A DNA stretch of 64,000 nucleotides from Artocarpus heterophyllus (Eukaryota > Streptophyta > Magnoliopsida > Rosales > Moraceae), in assembly GCA_025403435.1 (NCBI GenBank), contig CM046332.1, forward strand, positions 10,595,903-10,659,902. The letters run 5' to 3'. Made by a program: the position numbers and the translations under genes. The notes under the pieces were generated by a model. It ran no database searches. It saw nothing but the letters and a program-made list of their open reading frames with translations, and had not been told where the DNA came from. Of this stretch, positions 52,976-64,000 are shown piece by piece (the stretch's first letter is position 1; each line of letters starts with the position of its first letter).

Positions 52976-54386
52976 TCTTTAACATAAATATAAAGAGAGA
53001 GTAAATTTCATGTGGTGCTTCCAGGGTGCTCGAAACTCGAAACGTTTTGTCGTTTTGTTTTTAAAACCTTTTTTTTAAGCAAAATGCTTTTAAGGTTTTT
53101 TGAAACATTTTTTTTTCCTTTTAGGCTTCTGAATCTTTTTTTTTCATTTTTTTCTTTTGAAACGTTTTTTTATTTTTTTTATTTTTTTGTTAACATGCTT
53201 CGCGCATGCTTTTTAACTAGTGTTTTACTAATGTGTGTTGTTGAATATTGTTGAAATTTCCAACATGGTTCTTAAAATTATTAATTTAAGATAGTTTTCT
53301 AAATATAGCCCAACCTAGCCCATGTTGCTTAGAGGGTAATATTAGTTAGGTCAGACTTGCATGAAGCAGCTGACCAACCTAATAAAGAAAACATGCGCTC
53401 TTACCTGACCTTGTAACCTAATGAGTCGGTTCGAGCTCAATGTTTTATATGATTTTTATGTCTTTTAGAAAATAGACTAAGCAAATCAAGTCCGGTAAGA
53501 TTATGCTAGCTAGAAACTTAGTCCTCGCTTGAATGTATGGCCTTTATCAGGACTTGAATGTATGGCCTTTATCAACCCAACTTGTGCCCTTTTTTTGGTC
53601 TATCCATGCCCAACACCAAGCCAAATTAGCAGACTGACCTATTTGTCCCAACCCATATTTATAGCTTTAGCTTAGGGTATTGAACCCTCACACCGTGTGA
53701 GTAGTTGGATCCTTTTTAAGAGCCATGTGACACCTTTTAAGGATTTGATGTACAAAAGAGTAGGAGACCATCGAAAATTCTAAGGTGAGATCATTGAACC
53801 TCTCTTAAACAAAGTTTGAAAGAGCTTTGTACCTCAACCATTCAAGACAGCCAACCATCAAGCACTTACTTGGTAGAGGGCTTGGTTGGCCAACTAGGTC
53901 TCGACCAAGCACTTGGTCAGCAGACTCAACTAAGCACTCAAGTCAGACAAGTACCTCGTTGACTTGGCCAAGTACATGGTTGGAAAGCAAACTGATCGTT
54001 GCAAGCTCCTCAAGCCCAATTAAAGATCATTTAGACATACTCTCCTAAACATGCAAACGTAACATGTATGGGGATAAAAAATGAATGGGAAAATAATATT
54101 CTTTTTGTTTGCTCCAACTATAAAATACATAGCTCACCTGAGAAAGTTAAAGAGTGTTAATAGTTGCCTTTTTTTATAACCCTTTCCTTACCTCTTATTA
54201 AGAGGCAAAAAGGGTGTGGACACTCAAAAAAGGAAAACATTTTAGGAAAACTTTCAATTCTCTATATATTTGCTACTATTCTCATCTCAGTTGTCATTTA
54301 CTGCAACATGCTTTCCATCGAGATCTTGCTGCTACAAGCATTGAAAACACCCCAACTAATTGAAAACAGAGTTTTCTTCCAAACTT
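52976..54386. other. Intergenic, no gene seen
   Basis: Contains T-rich stretches with repeated GAAAC(G/A)TTTT words (53030-53180) and a degenerate repeat of AAGCACTTGGTC/CAAGTACNTGGT words (53860-53990), which alone accounts for the 73-codon open frame there. No domain similarity. Confidence 0.5.
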
Positions 54387-54411
54387 CACTACAACAAATT
54401 GTGGTTTAGAC

Positions 54412-54580
54412 TATGGTTTTTTGAAAAACCATAGTTATATCTAGTGCAGCACAAAAAACTCTGTCTTTCAAAAAACTGTACCACACTTTAAATGACAGTT
54501 TTAAAAAGATGACGTCACCTGATCTGTAACTTTATACAATGGTTTTTAGGAAACCGTCGTCTAATATCAAATGGCCTTTT
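54412..54580. repeat. CACTA left subterminal repeats
   Basis: TTAGACTATGGTTTTTTGAA followed by AAACCATAG, then ACAATGGTTTTTAGGAAACC and GTCGTCTAA: imperfect inverted pairs that match the right-end repeats at 58765-58980. Confidence 0.7.
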
Positions 54581-55799
54581 TAATTTTTTGAATAATATGA
54601 TATATCCGTGCCCCCATCCTCTCCCTCTTTTCCTCGACCTCTCCTTTGATCTCCCTTTCCCTTTCCCTCGTCCTCATCGCCACCATTGTCATAGCCCAAA
54701 TCTCCCCTCTACCTTGCCCCCTCCACTGCCATTGTCGTCACCTAACTACCCTCGAAGACCATTGCCCACCTTCGCCTTAGCCCTCGATCGTCTCACCTTG
54801 CCTCCATCACCCTCACTGCCCTCTATTGCACCTTGTCATTGTCCCTCCGTTGCACCTCATCATCGTCCTTCAACCGCTGCTTTGTGTCGCCATTGCCGTC
54901 GCTGTCTCTAGTTCGGTAATTGCTTTTTATATTAATTGTTTTCTTTAGTTATTTAGGTTTTGTAAATGAATTTTGTTATTAGAAATTATTTGAAATTAGT
55001 TATAAATTAATTATATAATATGTTGTGAAACTGTAGTTGATTGATTTGGTTATGTTATTTTTAGTTTTCTTTTGTTATTAAGCTAATTAGGTTTAACTTT
55101 AGGTTTTGTAAATAGATTTGTATTGCAAATTACTTCATTTTTTTGATTATTTAGTTTCTTTGAAAAAATTTTATTGTTATATTTTATTTAGGTTTTGTAA
55201 AATTATTGGATTATTGTTAGAAATCATTAGAAGTTATTTTGAATTTTTTGTTAGACAATTTTTTATGAGATTGAATAAAATTTCATTTGATTTTGTAGCA
55301 ATCGATAAGAAATGAACGTATGCTTATAGGATTAGTGATCAATATGAGAAAGGGGTTTGTGACTTTTTCGAAGTGTTATGATTTTTTGTCCTTGTCTAGG
55401 TTATAGAAATATTAGAAAAAAATCATATGATGATGATATTAGGTTTCATTTGTATTGATATAGGGTTAATAGAAATTATCAAATATGGATATAGCATAGT
55501 GAAGAAGCCCTACTTCATGATTGATGGTACGGGGGAACGTCTATGTTAGTCATGTTGATGAGGAGTATAACAGTAGTAACATGCTTGATATGATGAATGA
55601 TATGGAAAAAGACTTTGTGCACCAACTAGAGTTGTTTGAGCCAGTGATGGAGGTAGGAAGACATCATTGTATAGCGGATGTTCGAAGTATGCTAAACTAT
55701 CCAATTTCTTTAGATTATAGAATTTAAAGGCATCAGGTAGGTGGTTCAATTCAAGTTTCACAAGAGTTTTAGAATTTTACATGATGTGTTTCTAAATAA

Positions 55800-58345
55800 T
55801 AATAAAGTATCAGCAACTAAGCATAAGGCAAAGAAGACGTTGAGTACTCTAGGAATAGATACAAGAAGATACAAGCTTGGCTGAATAATTGTGTGCTAAA
55901 GAGCGTGAAGACTTAGATGAATACCTAGTGTGTAACGAGCCTAGGTGGAAGAAAGCTAAGAACTCATTGGAGGGAAAAAAAGATATACATGCAAAAGTGT
56001 TGTGATACATTCTAGTAGAATTCCAATTGAAGCAATTGTTTAACAATGCAGATCATGCAAAGGATTTAACTTTGCACCATGATAGGAGGATCCATGATGG
56101 CATATTGAGACATTTGGCCAATTCATTATAGTGGAAGACATTTGATGCTAAGAATCAAGAATTTAGTATAGAACTTTAGAATCTTTGTCTTGCTTTTTCC
56201 GCGGATGGAATAAATCCTTATAGTAATTTTAATAGTAAGTACAATACTTGGCATGCCATTCTTGTCAACTAAATCTTCCACTCGACTTATGCATGAAGTG
56301 AAAGTTTTTGATGTTAACTTTGTTGATCTTTGGACCTAATCAACTGAGAAATGACATTACCATGTACTTGGCATCATTGATCAATTAGTTAAGGAAATTG
56401 TGTGAAAATGGTATACAAGTCCAAGATATTTTTGTGGGGAGACCTTAACACTTCGAACAATGTTGATGTGGACTATTAATGACTTTTTTGTATATGAAAA
56501 CCTATCAGGTACTCAGTCAAGAGTTCGATAGGTTGTCCTGTTTCCATGACACTATCTTTATTTCGATTAAAGCATGGTAAGACGACAATTTATGATGGCC
56601 ATAGGCAGTTTTTGCCTATGAACCGTCCATATCGTTGACAAAAGAAAACATCTAATGGAAAGACTGAAGGAAGACGAGCTCCAAGACTTTTGATAGGTCA
56701 CCAAGTGTTTGAGATGGTAAGGAATATCAAAGTGGTTATCAAAAAGAGGAAAAATAAGAATAATGCGTCGATAGGAGAAGGACCTTAGAAAAAGAAGTTA
56801 ATTTTCTTCCAACTTCTATGTTGGAGTACTTTTTTCATTCGCCATAGCTTGGATGTCATGCATATTGAGATGAATGTTTATGAATCGATAATGGGTGCAT
56901 TGTTTTATGCTCCCAACAAAACTGAAGATGGTCTCAATGCACGTTGGATCTTATTGAAATGAATATAAAAGGAGATTTGGCTTCGGAGAGAAGGGGTGCT
57001 CGGACTTACTTTTCTTTGGCAAAGTACACTTCATTGAGACAAGAGAAGAAAAAGTTTTGTGATTGGCTTCCTTCAGCTAAAGTTTTGGAAGGGTTATCTT
57101 CAAACTTCAAAAACTTGGTGTTAGTTAAGGACCTAAAGCTTGTTATCATCAAGACACACACGATTGTTATACTTTGATGCAACAATTGTTGGCAATTGTG
57201 TTACATGCAATTCTTTCGTTGGATTTGAGATATACACGTACAAAGTTTTGTTTCTTCTTCAACTCTATATGCTCTAAGGTGTTAGATCCAATAAAGCTCG
57301 ATACAATACAAGCGAAGTTGTTGAAGAGCTTATGCATGCTTGAAAAGTACTTTCCACCATCGTTTCATATTATGATTCATTTAATGGTGCACTTAGTACG
57401 TAAAGTTAGGCTTTGTGGGCTAGTGTACTTGTGGTGGATGCACCATTTTGAAAGATAGTTGAAGATTTTGAAGGCCTTTGTCAAGAACCAAAATAGGCTA
57501 AAGGGTTGCATTTTACAAAATTTCATAGCTAAAAAAGCCGTAGAATTTTGCTCAAAATACTTGTCTTCTAGTACTCCATCATCCGTTTCTGATGAGAAAT
57601 AGCATGCATGTCTTTATGTTTTACACAATACCTATGTGGTTGAACCATTCGTAAAGGTCCACATGAAGGAAATAAAAGCAAATCCCAAAAAAGGAAAGAA
57701 TGAGATGTGGTTGTACTATTAAAACAACCACACTTTTAGAGAATAGATATGAGCACACATACATAACAAGGTTCAGGAGTCTCGAAGCGAAAGTGTCTTA
57801 GAAGATTTGTTTAAGTTGGCCTAAGGATACTCATTCATGGACTTGAGATATACTTCGTATTTAATAAATGGTTATACTTTCTACACATATGAAAGAGGTG
57901 AGATACACCCGGTCCAAAATAGTAAAGTGTGTCTTCATGTCTATTCTATACATGTTTCCTCCACAAAAGACAAGAATCATGTGTATGGAATAGTTATATC
58001 AATGACATATAGAAACTTGACTATTGCAGACTTCAAGTAACTCTCTTAAAGTGCAAGTGGACCAACAATAATTACGTGAAAGATGATAATAACGGCAATA
58101 TGGTGGTAGATTTTTTGTTCATCATGACATCACAAGCAAAGTAAGCTTTCTATACTACCAAACCTAAAGAATTGGAGTTGTCATTAGTCATGCTGATGTA
58201 ACCAAGAGCAATTAGTGATAGAAATGAGGATGATGACAAATGCAATGATATTTCATCTTTTAGCCAAGGATTGCCACCAGTGGAGAAGGTTGATGTTTTT
58301 GAGGATGATGATTCACACGTAGTCCATTTAAATGTTGAATAGACT
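55800..58345 (+). pseudogene. CACTA transposase (TNP2 family), broken
   Basis: Recognisable pieces in family order across three frames: KHKAKKTLSTLGIDTRRYKL (55815), PRWKKAKNSLEGKKDIHAKV (55940), DGILRHLANSL and KTFDAKNQEFSIEL (56095), CLAFSADGINPYSNFNSKYN then TWHAILVN (56190-56270), HGKTTIYDGHRQFLPMNRPY (56574), LDVMHIEMNVYESIMGALFY (56850), LMQQLLAIVLHAILSLDLRY and FPPSFHIMIHLMVHLVRKV with GLVYLWWMHHFER (57174-57458, the DUF4218 region), GYTFYTYERGEIHPVQNSKV (57860) and ASQAK-type tail (58130), the DUF4216 region. The transposase binds the subterminal repeats and cuts the element out. Stops are frequent (over a dozen) and no start is identifiable. The Pro-rich frame at 54588-54911 upstream is not recognisably part of it. 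Confidence 0.85.
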
Positions 58346-58759
58346 TGTGTTAATACACTAATAAAGGTAAGAGGAAAAAGTAATCATCTACGTTTTATTG
58401 TATTTTTTTTATTAAACTATTCCATTATTCATGCATTGTGATTTACTATATTGTATTTCATTTCCTTATTGTTGTATTGTATTTTACTTTGTTGTATTTT
58501 TATTTCAACCATTCATTGCACGAATTATGGTTAGTGTAAAAGTTTATTGGCTTACTCTGATAAATGTGTATAATTTGTTAATTTTTTAGTTTAATTTATG
58601 TTTAATTTAAATATTTTACTTTTTATTAATTTATTTTTACAAGTGTAGAATATAGTAACCAAAATCAATGAATTATAAGGTCAAAGAATGAATAAATCAC
58701 TAGATTTTAGGCCACCTGTGGGAAAAATAAGCAAAACAACATTTATTTTGTTTTTCAAT

Positions 58760-58985
58760 TAGTGACATTAGACAATGGTTTCCTCTACTTTTTTTTTTCT
58801 AGGAAAGCATTGTCTAAGAGCTTACTTTAGACAATAGTTTTATGTGGAAACCATCGTCTAAGTCTAGAAACTAGCACTTTAGTGGACATTAGACAACACT
58901 TCATAACCATCATCTAATGTGCACGACCTATTATGTCATTGGATTACACGATCATTCACTCTTTGGACGATGGTTTATAAGGTTC
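58760..58985. repeat. CACTA right subterminal repeats
   Basis: GACAATGGTTTCCTC, GCATTGTCTAAGAGC, AGACAATAGTTTTATGTGG, AACCATCGTCTAAGTC, ACCATCATCTAATG and GGACGATGGTTTATAAGG in both orientations over 220 bases. Confidence 0.75.
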
Positions 58986-58999
58986 AGCCTGTAGTGGTG

Positions 59000-59508
59000 C
59001 GTTTCAAATGGCTTCCATGAGAAATCTCCATTCTCCATGTAAGTTATGTTATTTTATATTTATTTATTTATTATTTATTTAGTTTTTTAAATGATAATAA
59101 ATAAATAAAAATAAATTTAAGTGGTCTAATATATGCATATTTTCTAAAGGGTATCAACCAAAGGATATCTCTGAATTGTTATCACGCTTCAGAAAGAAGG
59201 CCTTGTTTCAGGGATACCTCTTGATGGTAACACACCTTGATGGTGGGTGTCTATAAATATCACGTAAGAGGGTCCCTAAGCCTGTGCAATTATTTTAGAA
59301 ATACACCATCTCTCAAAGTTGCAAAAGGTTTAAAAGATTCTCTTTCTTTAGAAATTCTTGCAGAGATTCTCCATTCTTAATGTATTTGTCAATGGTTGGA
59401 GGTTAGATTTCTTTTCATTAACGTTTCCGCATTTAGATGATTTTTATGCAATTTGGTTTATACATAAATGTTGAAAATCATAATTCTATATATGTAAATT
59501 TTCTTACA
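59000..59508 (+). repeat. Probable 5' LTR of copia D, start undefined
   Basis: Ends TTCTTACA just before the primer-binding site. Contains GTGTCTATAAATATCACG (TATA box at 59251-59258), about 250 bases before the LTR end. The left limit lies somewhere after the CACTA end at 58996. Confidence 0.5.
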
Positions 59509-59524
59509 TTTAGTATCAAGAGCA
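59509..59524 (+). other. Copia D primer-binding site, degenerate
   Basis: TTTAGTATCAAGAGCA resembles TGGTATCAGAGCA with an extra A and changes at the start. Confidence 0.55.
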
Positions 59525-59805
59525 TGGTTTTTTCTCTGCCTTGATATGTTTGAATGGAGTTTTATGGAGGTTGTCAAAATACCCAAAACTTTGTTGTATT
59601 TGAAATCATTTTTTGATGATTTTTGATGAAAACCAACATTAGAAATCATTAAGAAATTGATTTTCTAACATTTCTAGGTTTTAAAACGTCAATTTTGATG
59701 CCCATAAGGTATGGAATTAACTGAGTCTTTAATTGGACCCATTTGGATCAAATTCAAGTGAAGAAGACCCAATTCGGCTAAAAATTCTATTTTAGGGGGG
59801 CTAGA

Positions 59806-59972
59806 AATGACATGTCATTTTAGCCCTTGAAGGGCGCGTTATCAACAACAAAATGACATTTCGTTTTTCATTGAGAAAAATGACACGTCGTTGCACTAGG
59901 GGAGAGGCCATTCTTGTCGTTTCAAAACGACATGTCATTTTCTTTCAGTAATGAAAACGACATAGTCGTTTT
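59806..59972. promoter_or_regulatory. Palindrome cluster in copia D leader
   Basis: AAATGACATGTCATTT (perfect 16-base palindrome, 59806), AAATGACATTTCGTTTT (59851), AAATGACACGTCGTT (59878), AAAACGACATGTCATTTT (59924) and AAAACGACATAGTCGTTTT (59954). Half-sites AAA(A)(T/C)GAC / GTC(A/G)TTT. Spacing is irregular (27-47). Sits about 300 bases after the LTR, as do non-coding motif clusters of the other copia elements. Confidence 0.7.
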
Positions 59973-60685
59973 CAAGGGGCATTTTTTGACCCAAAAATCC
60001 AATTTTTTTTTTAATTTTTTTAGATTTTTAATTTGGGTATTTTGGGAAATTGCTTTTTAATAAATCTAAAATTAATTTTAATGAAATCCAAAATTTTATT
60101 GTTTATGTTTAAAAAAAATTTTAGAAATTTATTTTAAATATGGTTTTGAATTTATGCATAATTTATTTTGCATGTATTCTTTGGTTGTTATTTTTAATAC
60201 ATGCAAATTCATGAATATTTTATGCATGAAAAATAAATGTCCTGAGTGATTTATATAATTTTAATTGATCTAAGAGTAGCCACAACATCTTTGATTACGT
60301 TAAAATTATACATTAAGTTTGCTAAATCACATACACTTAAACGGATATTAATTGTAACTAATTATGTTTGGTATAATGAAATTTATCCTACAGGAAATTT
60401 TATTATATTAAATATGATTGGTTAGGATGAAATATTAAACTGTTTTTCTTAATTTGTCAACAGGGATTAAAAAATGGAATATAGTTTAATAGTTTTATCA
60501 TAAGTGTATGTGAATCAATATGAATTAGAAACTTAGCCTACAGGCAGTTTTTATGTCATATGATTCATAATTTTTGTAGCATGATTCACATTGGTACAAC
60601 ATGACATATAGTTATTAGCTTCAAATTTTATGACATGAGCATGTATGGTTGATGTATTGCAGTAATTCAACCTGTTAATTTATCT

Positions 60686-61480
60686 GGCATGAAATGTGAT
60701 ATTTTCGAGCTTAAGGGTGAAACTATAAAGTCTAGAAGGAGAGGATTCTCTTTCATTTGGGGTAGATGGACATTGACTATGCCATTAGAAAGGATGAACT
60801 GCCCTCCATCATTAAGACCAACACTCCAGATGATGTTGGTTGGTATGAAAAATGGGAGTGATCTAATCATCTCTCAGTTATGTTCATAAAGACCAAAATC
60901 TCTTTGGGATTAGGGGTTCGGTTGATCAATATAATAATGTTCGAGCACTACTGAAGGCTATTGATGAGCAATTTGAGTCTTCAGATAAGGCATTGGCAAG
61001 CACCCTAATCATGCAATTTTCATCCTTGAAGCTTATAAGTATTAAAGGCATGCGTGCGTGAGCATATCATGCACATGAAGGACATTGAGGCTCAATTAAA
61101 GACACTTGAGGTTGACATGTCTGATTCTTTCCTAGTTCATTACATTCTAAACTCTTTATCCCTATAAGTATGGTCCCTTTAAGATCTCTTATAACACATA
61201 AGGACAAATGGTCAATTAATAAGCTGTTGACCATGTGTGTTTAGGAGGAGGGAAGACTCATCATGGAAAAGGGAAAGAAAGTAAATTTGGCAATCCAGGG
61301 TAAAAAGAAACATCAGACCAAGCAAAAGGGGAAAGACAAGGTTCCTGCCTAGCCTGATATTAAGAAGCAGTTCAAGTGCTTCTTTTGTAAGAAGAAGGGG
61401 CATGCAAAGAAGGACTAATCTAAATTCTGGGAATGGCTTGATAAGAAAGGTACTCAACTCTTACTTGTCTGTTATGAATC
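60686..61480 (+). pseudogene. Copia D gag, frameshifted
   Basis: Pieces in order: MKCDIFELKGETIK (60689), FHLGWMDIDYAIRK-type segment and TPDDVGWYEKWE (60750-60850), VMFIKTKISLGIRGSVDQYN (60882), ALLKAIDEQFESSDKALAST (60945), LITHKDKWSINKLLTMCV (61190) and a Lys-rich tail into the zinc knuckle CFFCKKKGHAKKD at about 61378, where the final Cys codon is now a stop (KKD then TAA). Gag would package element RNA. Stops around 61060-61130 and two frame changes make it dead. Confidence 0.85.
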
Positions 61481-61499
61481 CAATATGATTAATGTTAAT

Positions 61500-62840
61500 T
61501 ATAACACATAATGGATTGACTCCGATTCCACAATCCATGATTACCAATTTTCTACAGGGATTACAAAACCTGCAGAAGCTAGTGGGAAGTGAGCAAAGCA
61601 TCTATTCTGGAAATAAGATGCACTCACATGTATAGGCTGTAGCAACGTTCAAACTAGTCTTAACTAGTGGCTTTGTTTTGTGTTTGGAAAAGACATTTCA
61701 TATTCCTAGTTTTTCTAGAAATTTAATTTCAGTTTCCAGACTTGTATTACTTGGATATTCCTTTAAATTTTTAGAATCTTCATTCAGTTTATTTTATAAA
61801 TTTGATTTTATTGGATATGGTACTTTGTCTGATAGTCTTTTTCGTCTTAATTTACAAAATGGTGCCAATTATACAACTTTGCATGTTCATGAAAATGTTG
61901 GTATAAAGTGATGTGTTGTAAATGATGAATCCTCTATGTTGTGGCATCAGAGATTGGGACATATCTCCATTGAGAGAATTAAGAGATTAGTAAATGATGT
62001 AGTACTTAGAATTTTAGATTTTATTGATTTTGATACTTGTATGGACTACATTAAGGGTAAGCAGACCAACAAGTAAAAGAAGGGTGCCAATAGGAGTTTT
62101 GATTTATTGAAAATCATACATAGAGATATTTGTAGTCCAGACATGGATGCATACTCTTAAAGGTACTTCGTCTCTTTCATAGATGACTACTCACGATACA
62201 TGTATCTCTACTTGCTTAACAACAAAAATGAAGCATTGATGCTTTTAAGGTCTTTAAAGCGAAAGTAGAGAAACAATGCGGAAAGCAAATTAAGAGAGTC
62301 AGATCAAATAGAGATGGAGAATACTATGGTAGATGCACTAAGCATGGACAAGCACCTGGTCCATTTGCTAGGTTTCTTTAAGAACATAGGATTGTTGCCC
62401 AGTATACTATGCTTGGTTCTCCAGACCAAAATGGTGTAGCTGAAAGAAGAAACCAAACAAAACATTATTGGACATGGTGTGGAGTATGCTTGCTAGCTCC
62501 AAACTTCCAAAGTCCTTGTGGACTAAAGCTCTTAAGATGGCAGTGTACTTATTGAACCGAGTTCCAACCAAGGCTATCCCAAAGACACCTTTTGAGTTAT
62601 TCAAATGTTGGAAACCGAGTTTGCAACATGTACGCATTTGGGGATGCCCATCAGAGGTAAGAGTTTATAATCCACAAGAGAAGAAGTTAGACCCAAGGAC
62701 CATAAGTGAATATTTTGTTGGTTACGCTGAACTGTCTAAGGGATATAAATTTTCTTGTCCATCTCACAATACTAGATTTGTGGAATCAAGGAATGCAAAA
62801 TTTCTTGAGAATGACTTAATTAGTGGGAGCGATCGATCCT
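61500..62840 (+). pseudogene. Copia D protease and integrase, broken
   Basis: The protease site reads WIDSDSTIHDY where DSGST/DSGAT is expected, so the active-site Gly is lost. 61678-61911 is open: FHIPSFSRNLISVSRLVLLG and LFRLNLQNGANY. Pre-integrase: MLWHQRLGHISIERIKRLVN (61937). Integrase core: HRDICSPDMDAYS then YFVSFIDDYSRYMYLYLLNN (62118-62220), followed by frameshifts, and 62468-62842 open with SSKLPKSLWTKALKMAVYLL, NRVPTKAIPKTPFELF, HVRIWGCPSEVRVYNPQEKK and YFVGYAELSKGYKFSCPSHN. Confidence 0.85.
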
Positions 62841-63189
62841 AGAACATTATTCCTGAGAAAGATCATATAGATGCTCAACCTTCCACTTCTTGTGATAGAT
62901 TGTTTATTGTACATAACATGCCTAAAGTTCAAATGTGTGATGAACAACAGCAAGTCATTCAAGTTCCATAGACTTCTAATCAATAAATAGTGGATCCAGC
63001 TGAACAACAGATATAAGAACCTGTTGAATAGTCTATTGAACAACATACTTCTCAAGAGAATATTGAACCAACATTAAGGACATCTACTAGAGGAAAGTGA
63101 TCGGTGATACCCAGTGATTATATTTTGTATCTACAAGAGTTTGACTACAATGTTAGAGCCGAAAATGATTCTAAAGCATTTTCATAGGC

Positions 63190-64000
63190 TATGAGTTCTA
63201 AGGAATTTGACTTATGGTATAGTGCCATGAAAGACGAAACGGATTCTATGGCATCTAACAAAGTTTAGGATCTTGTTGAGTTACCTAATGGTGTAAAAGC
63301 CAATAGATGTAAGGGGGAGTCTTTAAAACAAAGAAAGACTCATTGGGCAACATTGAGAGACATAAGGCAAGACTTGTTCCCAAAGGATTCACTCAAAGAG
63401 AAGGAATTGACTACTCAAAGACCTTTTCTTCTGTATCTAAAAAGGATTCTCTTCAAGTTATTGTGGTATTGGTTGCCCATTTTGATTTGGATTTGAATCA
63501 AATGGATGCGAAAATGGCCTTTGTTAATGGTGATCTAGAGGAAGAGGTTTATATGGAACAATCAGAAGGATTTTCCTCTAGTGATGGTGAGCATTTAGTC
63601 TACAAGCTTAAGAAATGCATATATGGATTGAAACAAGCCTCTCGTCAGTGGTGTTTGAAGTTCCATAACGTTATATCTTCATTTGGTTTTGAAGAGAATA
63701 TCATGGATCAATGTATATACCAGAAGGTTAATAGGAGTAGGATTTGTTTCCTTGTGCTATATGTGGATGACATATTGCTTGCAACTAATGATAAGGGTTT
63801 GCTATATGAGGTGAAGCGATTTCTTTCAAAGAACTTTGATATGGAGGATATAGGATAGGCATCTTATGTCATTGGCATTAAGATCCATAGGGACAGATCT
63901 CGAGGTATTTTGGGTTTGTCTCAAGAGACCTATATCAACAAGGTTCTAAAGAGGTTTCGGATGAAGGATTGTTCACCAAGTGTAGCACGCATTATGAAGG
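63190..64000 (+). pseudogene. Copia D reverse transcriptase, cut by window end
   Basis: MSSKEFDLWYSAMKDETDSM opens RT with a stop just before it and another in SNKV*DLVELP. 63343-63858 is open: RHKARLVPKGFTQREGIDYS, LNQMDAKMAFVNGDLEEEVY (catalytic Asp kept; MDVKTAF changed to MDAKMAF), KLKKCIYGLKQASRQWCLKF and LVLYVDDILLATNDKG (YVDD). A TAG at 63856 follows FDMEDIG, after which the frame continues with SYVIGIKIHRDRSRGILGLS and NKVLKRFRMKDCSPS to the edge of the window. Confidence 0.9.

Larger units (their letters stand above)
54387..58996 (+). mobile_element. CACTA (En/Spm) DNA transposon, decayed
   Basis: Left end CACTACAACAAATT; right end read inward CACTACAGGCTGAACC. Subterminal repeats of GACAATGGTTTTNNGGAAACC / CATCGTCTAA type lie at both ends. 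Inside is a plus-strand TNP2-type transposase pseudogene. The 3-bp flanks differ (CTT and GTG), so no TSD is visible; one end may be altered. 4.6 kb is small for an autonomous CACTA. Confidence 0.85.
59000..64000 (+). mobile_element. Copia element D, 5' part; continues beyond the window
   Basis: Primer-binding-like site at about 59509, leader with palindromes, gag, protease, integrase and reverse transcriptase in copia order, then the window ends within pol. The 5' LTR start cannot be set because the 3' LTR is outside. Gag and pol wording differs from A/B/C and Copia-1, so it is a separate lineage. Numerous stops. Confidence 0.85.

Noticed and set aside
53827..54048. Open frame with Thr/Ser/Trp-rich product
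   Set aside because: Driven by degenerate repeats of AAGCACTTGG-type words; no protein family.
54588..54911. Pro/Ser-rich 107-codon frame in the CACTA left end
   Set aside because: Low-complexity C-rich translation without similarity to TNP1/TNP2; probably untranslated or exon-less element sequence.
54384..58999. Three-base TSD for the CACTA element
   Set aside because: Flanks are CTT and GTG; no duplication is claimed.

Overview
The window is plant nuclear DNA, almost certainly an angiosperm, and consists nearly entirely of nested transposable elements. The evidence is plant-type Ty1/copia and Ty3/gypsy LTR elements primed by initiator-Met tRNA, a BED-finger hAT element, a CACTA (TNP2) element, a Mutator-like gene-capturing element, and host fragments matching plant genes (mitochondrial ribosomal protein L7/L12 and an ISWI remodeller). 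The species cannot be told from the sequence. No intact host gene was found. All identities are by eye; no alignment or search was run. LAYOUT: 1-2700 is AT-rich intergenic DNA with a bL12m pseudogene (1082-1430, minus). 2701-6044 is a short, rearranged copia element (Copia-1) with 273-bp LTRs and a perfect CTTGG target-site duplication (TSD). 6050-7704 is intergenic. 7713-20950 is a hAT element (TSD GTCTGGAC) whose transposase gene is split by a complete 8.9-kb gypsy element (9838-18744, minus strand, TSD GTACT). From about 21090 to 52975 runs the wreck of a small DNA transposon with long (about 0.8-0.9 kb) terminal inverted repeats. Its left arm carries a 1.07-kb Pack-MULE holding an ISWI fragment, its middle carries copia element B (minus, 23335-42803), whose 3' LTR is split by copia element A (plus, 25073-34751, TSD TAAAG), and its right arm is split by copia element C (minus, 43410-52672). 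54387-58996 is a decayed CACTA element. From about 59000 to the window end is a fourth copia element (D), cut off by the window edge inside the reverse transcriptase. HISTORY: nesting order and decay suggest the inverted-repeat element is oldest, then C and B, then A. The hAT element entered before the gypsy element that split it. A has the best reading frames, including an open 506-aa reverse transcriptase-RNase H frame; C is the most decayed of A/B/C. MOST NOTABLE: a 12-bp dyad close to TCGGCCTGCCGA is repeated at 20-24 bp steps (about two helical turns) in non-coding parts of unrelated elements: eight copies in each gypsy LTR, three or four in the copia A/B/C LTRs roughly 115-120 bp upstream of a TATA box, and five to ten in the copia leaders, where an internal 39-bp step is kept in A, B and C. 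The copia leaders also carry four stem-loops built around CCCCTAGG. These look like cis-acting modules under constraint, possibly shared between retrotransposon superfamilies, and are the best candidates here for something undescribed.
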